This document shows positions 18,562 to 26,861 of a DNA stretch of 64,000 nt, one piece after another. The position numbers and the translations under genes were made by a program. Under the pieces are notes generated by a model. That model made no database searches and was not told where the DNA came from. It saw only the letters and a list, made by a program, of their open reading frames with translations. Source of the stretch: Pseudomonas moorei (GTDB lineage Bacteria; Pseudomonadota; Gammaproteobacteria; Pseudomonadales; Pseudomonadaceae); contig NZ_VZPP01000004.1 in NCBI RefSeq assembly GCF_008801475.1, positions 186,001 to 250,000 on the forward strand. Direction: 5' to 3'. Each line of letters opens with the position of its first letter. The first letter of the stretch is position 1.

Positions 18562-19098
18562 TTACTGACTCAACGCAATTTCGATCAGCTGATGCAGTTC
18601 CTCGACTTGCAACGGTGCCTCGGAGAACAGAATGCGAAACACGATGGGCGCAGCCACCAGGTTGATCAGGCGGTCGACGCTGGGGCGGGGCTGATCCGGA
18701 TAGCGATCCAGAATCGCCTGTAACTGTCCGCCAATGATTGTCGCGCAATAGCTCGGCTTGAGGCTTGATTGCACGTCGCGCAGCATGTGGCGGCCGGGGG
18801 CGGAGCTCATTTCGTCGAGGTACTGTTCCGCCCAGGCACACACGTCGCCGCGCAGGCTGCCGGTATTGGCCGACTCGGTTTCCGGTTGCATGCGGGCGAG
18901 GACTACATCCGCCAGCAGCGCCGACAGATCACCCCAGCGCCGATAAATGGTCGAGGGCGTGACGCCCGCGCGAGCGGCGATTTGCGGCACGGTCACGCTG
19001 GCCCGATCCTGCTCTTCGAGCAGTTCGCGCACGGCCTTGTGTATGGATTCCTGCACCCGGGCACTGCGGCCGCCGGGACGTAAAGTCGGAGCTGTCAT
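18562..19098 (-). CDS. TetR/AcrR family transcriptional regulator
   Basis: The 178-residue protein has the N-terminal TetR helix-turn-helix, SVTVPQIAARAGVTPSTIYRRWGDLSALLADVV, followed by an all-helical ligand domain of the TetR_C type ending in VEELHQLIEIALSQ. It is divergent from the MFS gene at 19253 and probably represses it; the strong inverted repeat at 19212-19246 is a candidate operator. AGGAAAAG is upstream of ATG 19098; a GTG at 19101 is the alternative. Confidence 0.88.
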   Translation of the reverse strand: MTAPTLRPGGRSARVQESIHKAVRELLEEQDRASVTVPQIAARAGVTPSTIYRRWGDLSALLADVVLARMQPETESANTGSLRGDVCAWAEQYLDEMSSAPGRHMLRDVQSSLKPSYCATIIGGQLQAILDRYPDQPRPSVDRLINLVAAPIVFRILFSEAPLQVEELHQLIEIALSQ

Positions 19099-19211
19099 CA
19101 CACTTTTCCTGTCTCGCGTCGAAGCCTGCCAGCCAGCAATTGCCTCGATCCTGAAAACGCTGTATCGGACCTTAACACAAAGAATTTGCTTTAAGCGCCA
19201 GGCGGTAGCAC

Positions 19212-19246
19212 ACTCCGCAAAAGCAAAATATTAGCTTTTGCGGAGT
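19212..19246. promoter_or_regulatory. 13-bp perfect inverted repeat over the MFS ribosome binding site
   Basis: ACTCCGCAAAAGC (19212-19224) and GCTTTTGCGGAGT (19234-19246) are exact inverted copies separated by AAAATATTA. The right arm contains GGAG, the Shine-Dalgarno sequence for ATG 19253. It can act as the TetR operator, or as an RNA hairpin that hides the ribosome site if transcription begins upstream of the left arm. Confidence 0.6.
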
Positions 19247-19252
19247 ATGCCC

Positions 19253-20449
19253 ATGTCCAATACCCATTCAAACCGCGCAAGTCTGTGGTTCCTGGCCATC
19301 ACCTTGCTCAGTTTTCTCGCCGCCTCCACGGCACCCACGCCGTTGTATCACCTGTACCAGGAACAGCTGCAGTTTTCAGCCGCCATCCTGACGCTGATTT
19401 TCGCGGTGTACGCCCTCAGCCTGCTGGTCGCGCTACTGACGGTCGGCTCGCTGTCGGATCACCTTGGACGCAAGCCGGTGATTTTCACGGCGGTGCTGCT
19501 GAACATTGTCGCGATGCTGCTGTTTATCCAGGCTGACAGCGTCGCCTGGCTGATCAGTGCCCGGGTGCTGCAAGGCTTTGCCACCGGCATGGCGACGGCG
19601 GTATTGAGCGCTACGCAGCTCGATACCGATCGCCAGCAGGGGGCGCTGATCAACAGCGTCGCCCCCTTGATCGGCATGGCGCTGGGTGGGATGGGGTGCG
19701 GTTTGTTGGCCGAATTTGCCCCGGCTCCGTTGCACTTGACCTATTGGCTACTGCTCGTGTTGTTCGTGATGCAGGGGTTGTACGTCTGGCGTTTGCCGGA
19801 AAGTGTCTCGCGTCAGCCGGGAGCGTGGGCTTCATTGCGACCCACCCTGCATGTGCCGGTTCAGGCGCGTTCGACCTTGTGGCGGGTACTGCCGCTCAAT
19901 ACCGCAACCTGGGCGCTTGGCGGGTTTTACGCGTCTCTGGCGCCTTCGTTGGTGCGCACGGCGACGGGGTCAACCTCGAACCTGATTGGCGGCGCGACCG
20001 TCGCCGTGCTGACGTTGACCGGTGCCTCGATGATTTTCATCCTGCGCAATCGGCCTGCCGGCAACGCGCTACAGTTGGGGGCCGGTTGCCTGGCGACGGG
20101 CGTTGCCCTGATTCTCCTGGGGGCGCATGACGCCAGTTTGCCGCTGTTTTTCCTTGGCACGCTGGTCGCCGGTTGTGGTTTTGGTGCCGGTTTTCTTGGG
20201 GCTTTGCGCAGCGTAGTACCGTTGGCCTTGCCCCATGAGCGCGCCGGTTTGATGTCGGCGTACTACGTGCTCAGTTACCTGGCCTTTTGCCTGCCGTCAC
20301 TGCTGGCCGGTAACCTGACGCGCACCTTTGGGCTGGTGATGACCACCGATGGTTATGGTGTCGTGCTGATCATCCTGGCCCTGGGGGCTTGGCTGGCGCA
20401 CCGTCTTCGGCGCTCTTCCAGGGTTTGCAGCGCTACCGGGCAGTCGTGA
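19253..20449 (+). CDS. MFS transporter, TetR-linked efflux type
   Basis: A 398-residue 12-helix MFS protein. The segment VGSLSDHLGRKPVIFTAVLLN is a clear motif A (GxLaDrxGrkxxl) and the region STAPTPLYHLYQEQLQFS is typical of the drug-proton antiporter-like clade. It probably exports a small toxic compound. The ATG at 19253 has GGAG at 19242-19245; an ATG at 19247 is too close. It is divergent from the TetR gene. Confidence 0.86.
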   Translation: MSNTHSNRASLWFLAITLLSFLAASTAPTPLYHLYQEQLQFSAAILTLIFAVYALSLLVALLTVGSLSDHLGRKPVIFTAVLLNIVAMLLFIQADSVAWLISARVLQGFATGMATAVLSATQLDTDRQQGALINSVAPLIGMALGGMGCGLLAEFAPAPLHLTYWLLLVLFVMQGLYVWRLPESVSRQPGAWASLRPTLHVPVQARSTLWRVLPLNTATWALGGFYASLAPSLVRTATGSTSNLIGGATVAVLTLTGASMIFILRNRPAGNALQLGAGCLATGVALILLGAHDASLPLFFLGTLVAGCGFGAGFLGALRSVVPLALPHERAGLMSAYYVLSYLAFCLPSLLAGNLTRTFGLVMTTDGYGVVLIILALGAWLAHRLRRSSRVCSATGQS

Positions 20450-20460
20450 AAAAACGCACC

Positions 20461-20489
20461 CGAGCCGCCAGTTCACTGAGGGCGGCTCG
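20461..20489. terminator. Hairpin after the MFS gene, possible terminator
   Basis: CGAGCCGCC and GGCGGCTCG form a 9-bp stem with an 11-base loop 11 bases after the stop codon. No T tract follows, so termination efficiency is uncertain. Confidence 0.4.
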
Positions 20490-20527
20490 AATTATGGTGA
20501 TCCAGGCGGAAGGCAATGTCTGATTGC

Positions 20528-20576
20528 TTATCTATAAACTAGATAACTCTTAGAGAAATTACCCGTTATATAGATA
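20528..20576. promoter_or_regulatory. Inverted repeat with a third phased half-site before TDT gene
   Basis: TTATCTATAAACTAGATAA (20528-20546) has perfect 7-bp arms around a 5-base centre and contains ATC-N9-GAT, the LysR-type T-N11-A form. A further TAGATA stands at 20571-20576, 31 bases after the second TAGATA (about three helical turns). No regulator gene is adjacent. Confidence 0.4.
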
Positions 20577-20629
20577 TTCGATCCGGATCTATGATGGATT
20601 CCACCTCACTTGAGGACAGGAGTTCAGAC

Positions 20630-21781
20630 ATGACATGCCCCAACACGATCAAGCCCGGTATCAAGCCGTTCAGCCACCTTCAGCACCCCCGCGAAGTCAT
20701 TCGCCAGTTCACTCCAAACTGGTTTGCCGCCACCATGGGCACCGGAGTGCTGGCGTTGGCGCTGGCACAATTGCCCGTCGTCACTCCCGGTTTGCGCGCT
20801 ATCGCCGAAGCGCTCTGGCTGTTTAACATCTTTCTGTTCGTGTTGTTCACCGCCCTGTACGCGGCGCGGTGGGTGCTGTTTTTCAATGAGGCCCGGCGGA
20901 TTTTTGGTCACTCCACGGTTTCGATGTTTTTCGGCACGATCCCCATGGGCCTGGCGACCATCATCAACGGTTTTCTGGTGTTTGGCCTGCCGCGCTTTGG
21001 CGAAGGCGTGATCCACGTGGCCGAAGTGTTGTGGTGGCTGGATGTGGCGATGTCGCTGGCGTGCGGCGTACTGATTCCCTACATGATGTTCACTCGCCAG
21101 GAACACAGCATCGACCAGATGACCGCGGTTTGGCTGTTGCCGGTGGTGGCGGCGGAAGTGGCGGCCGCCAGTGGTGGCCTGCTGGCGCCACACCTGGTCG
21201 ATGCTCACTCGCAATTGGTGGTGCTGGTGACCAGCTACGTGCTTTGGGCTTTTTCCCTGCCCGTGGCGTTCAGCATTCTGACGATTCTGTTGCTGCGCAT
21301 GGCGCTGCATAAACTGCCTCACGAAAACATGGCCGCTTCGAGTTGGCTGGCGCTCGGGCCGATTGGTACGGGGGCACTGGGCATGTTGCTGTTGGGTGCC
21401 GATGCGCCGGCCATCTTCGCCGCCAATGGGCTGCCGGGTATCGGTGAAATCGCTGCCGGGCTGGGGCTGGTCGCCGGGATCACGCTGTGGGGCTTTGGCC
21501 TGTGGTGGATGCTGATGGCCGTGCTGATCACTCTGCGTTATCTGCGCGGCGGCATTCCCTTCAATCTCGGCTGGTGGGGCTTCACCTTTCCGTTGGGCGT
21601 CTATTCCCTGGCAACGCTGAAACTGGCCAGCACCTTGCACCTGACGTTTTTCAGTGTCTTCGGTTGTGTGCTGGTGAGTTTGCTGGCCGTGATGTGGCTG
21701 ATCGTCGCCAAACGCACCGTGCAGGGTGCCTGGCGCGGTGAACTTTTTGTCTCGCCGTGCATTGCCGGATTGAAGAAATAA
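20630..21781 (+). CDS. TDT family exporter (TehA/SLAC1/Ssu1-like)
   Basis: A 383-residue membrane protein of the tellurite-resistance/dicarboxylate transporter family, whose members move anions such as sulfite, malate or chloride. Family features are FTPNWFAATMGTGVLALALAQLP at the N-terminus, ten hydrophobic helices with FGTIPMGLATIINGFLVFG, and FNLGWWGFTFPLGVYSLATLKLA near the C-terminus. AGGAG at 20618-20622 selects ATG 20630; an ATG at 20591 would add a hydrophilic, poorly placed leader. The bacterial relatives of this length are often sulfite exporters, but the substrate here is inferred only. Confidence 0.85.
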   Translation: MTCPNTIKPGIKPFSHLQHPREVIRQFTPNWFAATMGTGVLALALAQLPVVTPGLRAIAEALWLFNIFLFVLFTALYAARWVLFFNEARRIFGHSTVSMFFGTIPMGLATIINGFLVFGLPRFGEGVIHVAEVLWWLDVAMSLACGVLIPYMMFTRQEHSIDQMTAVWLLPVVAAEVAAASGGLLAPHLVDAHSQLVVLVTSYVLWAFSLPVAFSILTILLLRMALHKLPHENMAASSWLALGPIGTGALGMLLLGADAPAIFAANGLPGIGEIAAGLGLVAGITLWGFGLWWMLMAVLITLRYLRGGIPFNLGWWGFTFPLGVYSLATLKLASTLHLTFFSVFGCVLVSLLAVMWLIVAKRTVQGAWRGELFVSPCIAGLKK

Positions 21782-21875
21782 CCGGCAAAGATTAGGTAAT
21801 GTGTGGCCTGGATCGCCGTGCGACATTCCAATAAATGTATCCACGCCACTCACACCTGAATCAGGGACACGGAAG

Positions 21876-23750
21876 ATGAGTCACCCCTCACAGTTCACCT
21901 TGCTGCGCACCCGACGTTTCCTGCCTTTTTTCGTGACACAGTCCCTCGGGGCATTCAACGACAACGTCTTCAAGCAGTCGTTGATCCTCGCCATCCTGTA
22001 CAAGTTGACCATCGACGGTGATCGTTCGATCTGGGTCAACCTGTGCGCGCTGTTGTTCATCCTGCCGTTCTTTCTATTTTCGGCCCTGGCCGGGCAGTTC
22101 GGCGAGAAGTTCGCCAAGGACGCGCTGATCCGCCTGATCAAACTCGGCGAAATCGTCATCATGGCGATCGGCGCGGTGGGTTTCCTGTTCGATCATTTGT
22201 CGCTGATGCTGGTAGCACTATTTGCCATGGGTACGCATTCGGCGCTGTTCGGACCAGTGAAATACTCGATCCTGCCCCAGGCGCTGCATGAAGATGAACT
22301 GGTGGGTGGCAACGGTCTGGTGGAAATGGGCACTTTCCTGGCGATCCTGGCCGGGACCATCGGTGCCGGAATCATGATGTCGTCCAGTCACTATGCGCCC
22401 ATCGTTTCCACGGCCATCGTCGGGATTGCCGTGCTGGGCTACCTGGCCAGCCGCGGCATTCCACGGGCCGCCGCGGCGTCGCCGCAGATGCGCCTGAACT
22501 GGAACATTTTCAGTCAGTCCTGGGCCACCTTGAAACTCGGCCTGGGGCAAACCCCGGCGGTGTCGCGCTCGATTGTCGGCAACTCGTGGTTCTGGTTTGT
22601 CGGGGCGATCTATCTGACGCAAATCCCGGCCTATGCCAAGGAATGGATGCACGGCGACGAGACCGTGGTGACCTTGATTCTGACGGTGTTCTCGGTGGGT
22701 ATCGCACTGGGCTCGATGCTGTGTGAGAAATTGTCCGGACGCAAAGTCGAAATCGGCCTGGTGCCATTCGGTTCTTTCGGGTTGACCGTATTCGGCTTGT
22801 TGCTGTGGTGGCATTCTGGCGGGATTCCGGACAGCGTCGAAGGCCATGGCTGGGTCGAGATTCTCGGCTTTGGCCACACCTGGCTGGTCTTGATCGACAT
22901 CCTCGGCCTGGGTGTTTTCGGCGGTTTCTACATCGTCCCGCTGTACGCACTGATCCAGTCGCGCACCGCCGAAAACGAGCGGGCGCGGGTCATTGCCGCC
23001 AACAACATTCTCAATGCGCTGTTCATGGTGGTGTCGGCGATTGTCTCGATCATCCTGCTGAGCATGGTCAAACTGTCGATCCCGCAACTGTTCCTGGTGG
23101 TGTCGCTGCTGAACATCGGCGTCAATGCCTACATTTTCAAAATCGTCCCCGAATTCACCATGCGTTTCATGATCTGGCTGCTCAGCCATTCCATGTACCG
23201 TGTGGAGCATCGCAATCTGGATTTGATCCCTGACGAAGGCGCGGCGCTGCTGGTATGCAACCACGTGTCGTTCGTCGATGCGCTGCTGATTGGCGGTGCG
23301 GTGCGTCGGCCGATTCGCTTCGTGATGTATTACAAAATCTACAACCTGCCGGTGTTGAACTTTATCTTTCGCACGGCCGGGACGATTCCGATAGCGGGGC
23401 GCCAGGAAGACATCCAGATCTACGAAAAGGCCTTCACGCGCATTGCGCAGTATCTGAAGGATGGTGAGCTGGTATGCATCTTCCCCGAGGGTAAATTGAC
23501 CGCCGATGGCGAGATCAACGAGTTCAAGGGGGGACTGAAACGGATTCTCGAAGAGACGCCGGTGCCAGTGATTCCATTGGCGCTGCAAGGGTTGTGGGGA
23601 AGTTTCTTCAGTCGCGATCCGAATAAAGGGTTGTTTCGTCGATTGTGGTCGCGGGTGACGTTGGTGGCCGGGCCGGCGGTGGCGGTCGAGGTGGCTGAGC
23701 CAGCCAGATTGCAGGCGTTGGTCGGGGAGTTGCGCGGGGCCGTTAGATAA
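21876..23750 (+). CDS. MFS transporter fused to PlsC acyltransferase (LplT-Aas-like)
   Basis: A 624-residue two-domain protein. Residues 1 to about 420 form a LplT-like MFS domain (FFVTQSLGAFNDNVFKQSL at the start, family signature). Residues about 430-624 form a PlsC domain with the catalytic NHVSFVDALL (HX4D) and FPEGKLTADGEINEF. LplT imports lysophospholipids and the acyltransferase re-acylates them. The acyl-ACP synthetase domain found in many fusions of this family is absent. AGGGA supports ATG 21876. The function is probably remodelling of inner membrane phospholipids. Confidence 0.9.
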   Translation: MSHPSQFTLLRTRRFLPFFVTQSLGAFNDNVFKQSLILAILYKLTIDGDRSIWVNLCALLFILPFFLFSALAGQFGEKFAKDALIRLIKLGEIVIMAIGAVGFLFDHLSLMLVALFAMGTHSALFGPVKYSILPQALHEDELVGGNGLVEMGTFLAILAGTIGAGIMMSSSHYAPIVSTAIVGIAVLGYLASRGIPRAAAASPQMRLNWNIFSQSWATLKLGLGQTPAVSRSIVGNSWFWFVGAIYLTQIPAYAKEWMHGDETVVTLILTVFSVGIALGSMLCEKLSGRKVEIGLVPFGSFGLTVFGLLLWWHSGGIPDSVEGHGWVEILGFGHTWLVLIDILGLGVFGGFYIVPLYALIQSRTAENERARVIAANNILNALFMVVSAIVSIILLSMVKLSIPQLFLVVSLLNIGVNAYIFKIVPEFTMRFMIWLLSHSMYRVEHRNLDLIPDEGAALLVCNHVSFVDALLIGGAVRRPIRFVMYYKIYNLPVLNFIFRTAGTIPIAGRQEDIQIYEKAFTRIAQYLKDGELVCIFPEGKLTADGEINEFKGGLKRILEETPVPVIPLALQGLWGSFFSRDPNKGLFRRLWSRVTLVAGPAVAVEVAEPARLQALVGELRGAVR

Positions 23751-23769
23751 AAGTTGTTCGTGCGTGCCT

Positions 23770-23863
23770 CATCGCGGGCAAGCCCGCTCCCACAAGGATT
23801 GGTGATGTGCCTGCTATGTTTGGCACAAAACAAACCCTGTGGGAGCAGGCTTTCCCGCGATGG
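23770..23863. repeat. REP pair between the acyltransferase and sugE
   Basis: Inverted units CATCGCGGGCAAGCCCGCTC and GAGCAGGCTTTCCCGCGATG face each other with CCCACA/TGTGGG tails. Convergent gene ends flank it. Confidence 0.85.
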
Positions 23864-23873
23864 TGTTAGAGAC

Positions 23874-24188
23874 TTATGCGCTGACCTTGAGCCCAACCAG
23901 TCCGGTGATGATCAACGCCACACTGGCCAGCCTCACCAGCGCCATGGACTCGCCAAACAGAATGATCCCGGCGATCACCGTGCCGACGGCACCGACACCG
24001 GTCCAGATCGCATAGGCCGTGCCCAGCGGCAGTTCCTTCATGGCAAGGCCCAACAGGCCAAGACTGACGCCCATGGCTGCAACGGTCAGTGCGGTGGGGA
24101 GAGGGCGACTGAAGCCGTCGGTGTATTTCAGGCCGACAGCCCAGCCGACTTCGAACAGGCCGGCGAAAAACAGAATGATCCAGGACAT
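23874..24188 (-). CDS. sugE: Guanidinium exporter (SMR family, Gdx/SugE)
   Basis: A 104-residue four-helix small multidrug resistance protein. It starts [29 protein letters not shown]; the glutamate in [12 protein letters not shown] (E13) is the proton/substrate site, and the GWAVGLK pattern is typical of the Gdx subtype that exports guanidinium rather than of EmrE. The identity is strengthened by the guanidine-II riboswitch in its leader. GGAGG at 24195-24199 is its ribosome site. It works as an antiparallel dimer in the inner membrane. Confidence 0.93.
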   Translation of the reverse strand: MSWIILFFAGLFEVGWAVGLKYTDGFSRPLPTALTVAAMGVSLGLLGLAMKELPLGTAYAIWTGVGAVGTVIAGIILFGESMALVRLASVALIITGLVGLKVSA

Positions 24189-24194
24189 CGAAGA

Positions 24195-24260
24195 CCTCCA
24201 TCGATTGACGGGGTCGTCCCCAGATTAATGACTCGATTGAGCCGCGAGGTCGTCCTCGCG
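24195..24260 (-). promoter_or_regulatory. Guanidine-II (mini-ykkC) riboswitch
   Basis: On the minus strand two hairpins with ACGA tetraloops precede the start codon: CGCGAGG-ACGA-CCTCGCG (24243-24260) and GGGG-ACGA-CCCC (24210-24221), joined by a linker of about 21 bases, with the Shine-Dalgarno GGAGG at 24195-24199 just after the second. Paired ACGR-capped stems upstream of an SMR gene are the defining form of the guanidine-II class. Guanidine binding pairs the two loops and frees the ribosome site. Confidence 0.92.
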
Positions 24261-24307
24261 ATGCGCAATATAGTGCCCAGCATTAACCCGGGGATCAAGT
24301 TTGCGGA

Positions 24308-25273
24308 TTAATCGGTGACTTGCCGAGCCGCCATTTCCCGATCTTGCTTCTCGCTCATGCGACGGAAATACGTCGAGAGCAACGCCCCGGAAATATTGTG
24401 CCAGACGCTGAACAGCGCACTGGGCACCGCCGCCAGGGGCGAGAAATGCGCGCTGGCCAGGGCTGCGCCCAATCCCGAGTTCTGCATGCCGACCTCCAGC
24501 GCCAGGGATTTGCGCTGAGCCAAGGGCAGTTTGAACAAACGCCCGGTGAAGTAGCCCAGCAGGTAGCCGAAGCTGTTGTGCAACATGACCACGGCCATGA
24601 TCAACAGGCCGGACTCGGCAATCTTCGCCTGGCTGGCGGCCACCACCGCCGTGACAATGATCACGATGCTGACCACCGACACCAGTGGCAGCACCTCGAC
24701 CGCGTGACGAACCCGATTGCCGAGCAGGCGCTGGGCTACGACGCCGAGCACGATCGGCAGTAGCACCACTTGGAGGATCGACCAGAACAGCTCCATGAAC
24801 GACACCGGCAACCAGGCCGAGGCCAGTAACCAGATCAGGGCCGGAGTCAGCAGCGGGGCGAGGAGGGTGGTGACGGCGGCAATGGCCACCGACAGCGCCA
24901 GATCGCCGCGTGCCAGCCAGGTCATCACGTTCGACGAGGTGCCGCTTGGGCAGCAGCCGACGAGGATCACGCCGACGGCGATTTCGGGCGGCAGGTGAAA
25001 CGCCTGGCAGAGCAACCACGCCACACCGGGCATGATCACGAAATGTGCAACCACGCCCAGGGCCACGCGCCATGGATGGCGAGCCACTTCGGCGAAGTCT
25101 TCGAGCTTGAGGGTCAGGCCCATGCCGAACATCACCAGCCCCAGCAGCGGCACGATGGCGCCCTTGAGGCCGATGAACCACGTCGGTTGGAGAAACGCCA
25201 CGACGGCGAAAATCAGTACCCAGTAAGCGAAGGTGTTGCCGACAAAACGACTTAAAGCAGCCAGTGCGCGCAT
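24308..25273 (-). CDS. Bile acid:sodium symporter (BASS) family transporter
   Basis: A 321-residue membrane protein with about ten helices. LGLVMFGMGLTLKLEDF and GVILVGCCPSGTSSNVMTWLARGDLALSVAIAAVTTLL (containing the sodium-site GxxPxGTxSN-like motif) identify the BASS/SBF family, as does NSFGYLLGYFTGRLFKLPLAQRKSLALEVGMQNSGLG. Bacterial members import organic acids with sodium, for example precursors such as ketopantoate; the substrate here is unknown. AAGGA supports ATG 25273. Confidence 0.88.
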   Translation of the reverse strand: MRALAALSRFVGNTFAYWVLIFAVVAFLQPTWFIGLKGAIVPLLGLVMFGMGLTLKLEDFAEVARHPWRVALGVVAHFVIMPGVAWLLCQAFHLPPEIAVGVILVGCCPSGTSSNVMTWLARGDLALSVAIAAVTTLLAPLLTPALIWLLASAWLPVSFMELFWSILQVVLLPIVLGVVAQRLLGNRVRHAVEVLPLVSVVSIVIIVTAVVAASQAKIAESGLLIMAVVMLHNSFGYLLGYFTGRLFKLPLAQRKSLALEVGMQNSGLGAALASAHFSPLAAVPSALFSVWHNISGALLSTYFRRMSEKQDREMAARQVTD

Positions 25274-25310
25274 GGCCTGATCCTTTTTATTAAGTAGCAG
25301 CACAAGACCC

Positions 25311-25391
25311 CTGTAGGAGCGAGCCTGCTCGCGATGGAGTGTCAGACAAAAAGGGAGGCTGACACTCCATCGCATGCAAGCTTGCTCCTGC
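25311..25391. repeat. REP pair with a 15-bp inner inverted repeat
   Basis: REP units flank a perfect 15-bp stem GCGATGGAGTGTCAG (25331-25345) / CTGACACTCCATCGC (25359-25373) with a 13-base loop. It lies between the minus-strand rdgC stop and the BASS start and probably forms a very stable transcript hairpin. Confidence 0.85.
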
Positions 25392-25409
25392 ATTAGAGAT
25401 CACAAGGCT

Positions 25410-26330
25410 TCAGATCCCCTGCGGAGTCTCTTCTCCGCCCAATGCCTCGACCAGCGCCGGCAGGAAGTCGCCAAAGGTGAGCATCATCAGGGTAAAGCTG
25501 GCATCCAGTTGGCCGAGGGCTTCGTCGCCACCGTCCTGTTCCGCCTGGTCTTGCAGCAGATCCTCGAACTTCAGGCGCTTGACCACCATCTTGTCGTCGA
25601 GGACGAAGGACAGTTTGTCCTGCCAGGCCAGCGACAACTGAGTGACTACTTTGCCGGTGCTCAAGTGCAGCTGGATTTCTTCGCTGGTCAGGTCCTGACG
25701 CTTGCAACGCACGATGCCGCCGTCTTCGTGGGTGTCGCGCAGTTCGCACTCGTCCAGCACAAAGAAATCGTCCGCGGCTTTCTGGGTGGTGACCCACTCG
25801 GTCATGGTCGCGGTCGGAGACATTTTTACCGTCAGCGGGCGCACCGGCAGGGTACCGATCACTTCACGCAGGGTGGACAGCAGGTCCTCGGCGCGTTTCG
25901 GGCTGGCCGAGTTCACCAGGATCAGGCCTTGCTTCGGCGCGATGGCGGCGAAGGTCGACGAGCGACGGATGAAGGCGCGCGGCAGGAACGCCTGGATGAT
26001 TTCATCCTTGATCTGATCGCGCTCCTTCTTATAGACCTTGCGCATTTGCTCGGCTTCGATCTCTTCGACCTTTTCCTTGACTGCGTCACGCACGACGCTG
26101 CCAGGCAGAATGCGTTCTTCCTTGCGGGCGCTGATCAGCAGGAAGTCACCACTGACGTGCACCAGCGGTGCATCTTCGCCCTTGCCGAACGGCGCGACGA
26201 AACCGTAGGTGGTCAACTCCTGGCTTGCACATGGACGCGCCAGTTTGGTGGCCAGTGCAGTTTCCAACGCCTCGGCATCAACAGGCAGATCTTGGGTCAG
26301 GCGATAGATAAGCAGGTTCTTGAACCACAT
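25410..26330 (-). CDS. rdgC: Recombination-associated protein RdgC
   Basis: A 306-residue ring-forming DNA-binding protein that modulates RecA activity. It starts [26 protein letters not shown], the family N-terminus, and contains [36 protein letters not shown] and [16 protein letters not shown], all characteristic. The start at 26330 matches the family; an upstream in-frame ATG at 26354 would add MYKGETHP only. Full length compared with the family (about 300-310). Confidence 0.96.
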   Translation of the reverse strand: MWFKNLLIYRLTQDLPVDAEALETALATKLARPCASQELTTYGFVAPFGKGEDAPLVHVSGDFLLISARKEERILPGSVVRDAVKEKVEEIEAEQMRKVYKKERDQIKDEIIQAFLPRAFIRRSSTFAAIAPKQGLILVNSASPKRAEDLLSTLREVIGTLPVRPLTVKMSPTATMTEWVTTQKAADDFFVLDECELRDTHEDGGIVRCKRQDLTSEEIQLHLSTGKVVTQLSLAWQDKLSFVLDDKMVVKRLKFEDLLQDQAEQDGGDEALGQLDASFTLMMLTFGDFLPALVEALGGEETPQGI

Positions 26331-26440
26331 GGGGTGAGTCTCTCCTTTATACAAAGGGGGGCATTATTGACTTCGCGGTGCCATAGGCCAACCCTTCTCT
26401 AAGCCTTTGGAAGGCATGAAAAAATTAATTAAAAAAGTGC

Positions 26441-26469
26441 TTGCCAGAGGTGGGGTCGCTCCGTAGAAT
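26441..26469 (+). promoter_or_regulatory. Promoter of the first tRNA unit
   Basis: TTGCCA (26441-26446) and TAGAAT (26464-26469) have a 17-base spacer and lie 21 bases before the first tRNA. Confidence 0.7.
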
Positions 26470-26490
26470 GCGCGCCACACCGAACGTGAA

Positions 26491-26566
26491 GGGTGATTAG
26501 CTCAGCTGGGAGAGCGTCTGCCTTACAAGCAGAATGTCGGCGGTTCGATCCCGTCATCACCCACCA
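26491..26566 (+). tRNA. tRNA-Val (anticodon TAC), copy 1
   Basis: A 76-base cloverleaf starting GGGTGATTAGCTCAG with acceptor pairs GGGTGAT/ATCACCC, anticodon loop CTTACAA (TAC), T-loop GGTTCGATCC and an encoded CCA end. Confidence 0.98.
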
Positions 26567-26585
26567 TTCGCATTCAGTGTTACGC

Positions 26586-26662
26586 GCAGCGGTAGTTCAG
26601 TCGGTTAGAATACCGGCCTGTCACGCCGGGGGTCGCGGGTTCGAGTCCCGTCCGCTGCGCCA
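26586..26662 (+). tRNA. tRNA-Asp (anticodon GTC), copy 1
   Basis: A 77-base cloverleaf with acceptor GCAGCGG/CCGCTGC, discriminator G, anticodon loop CTGTCAC (GTC), T-loop GGTTCGAGTCC and encoded CCA. The base after position 8 and the D-arm GTTCAGTCGGTTAGAAT are normal. Confidence 0.97.
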
Positions 26663-26702
26663 TATTCGGTAACCTGGAACACTGAACGCCAGGTCGCCAC
26701 GG

Positions 26703-26728
26703 AAAAGCCCGCTGAAGCGGGCTTTTTT
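26703..26728 (+). terminator. Intrinsic terminator after tRNA unit 1
   Basis: AAAAGCCCGC and GCGGGCTTTTTT form a strong stem with a T tract, ending the first Val-Asp transcript. Confidence 0.9.
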
Positions 26729-26810
26729 CTGCCCCAAGTTTGTATGTTGTTCCTGCGGATTGCATCGTTTCACCGGTTTTAGATTTTTTTGAAAAAAAAC
26801 TTCAATTAAA

Positions 26811-26840
26811 TCAACACTTTATAAAAACCTGTGGCATAAT
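26811..26840 (+). promoter_or_regulatory. Promoter of the second tRNA unit
   Basis: TCAACA (26811-26816) and CATAAT (26835-26840) have an 18-base spacer. The -35 is weaker than that of copy 1; an A/T-rich upstream stretch (26780-26810) may act as an UP element. Confidence 0.5.
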
Positions 26841-26861
26841 GTGTCCCGCAACGAAGGTAAA

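Noticed and set aside
20624-21853. Long minus-strand frame (409 codons) opposite the TDT exporter
   Set aside because: It is very rich in Gln, His and Arg, typical of antisense translation of a membrane protein.
22218-23588. Long minus-strand frame opposite the MFS-PlsC gene
   Set aside because: Same antisense composition; the plus-strand protein has clear family motifs.
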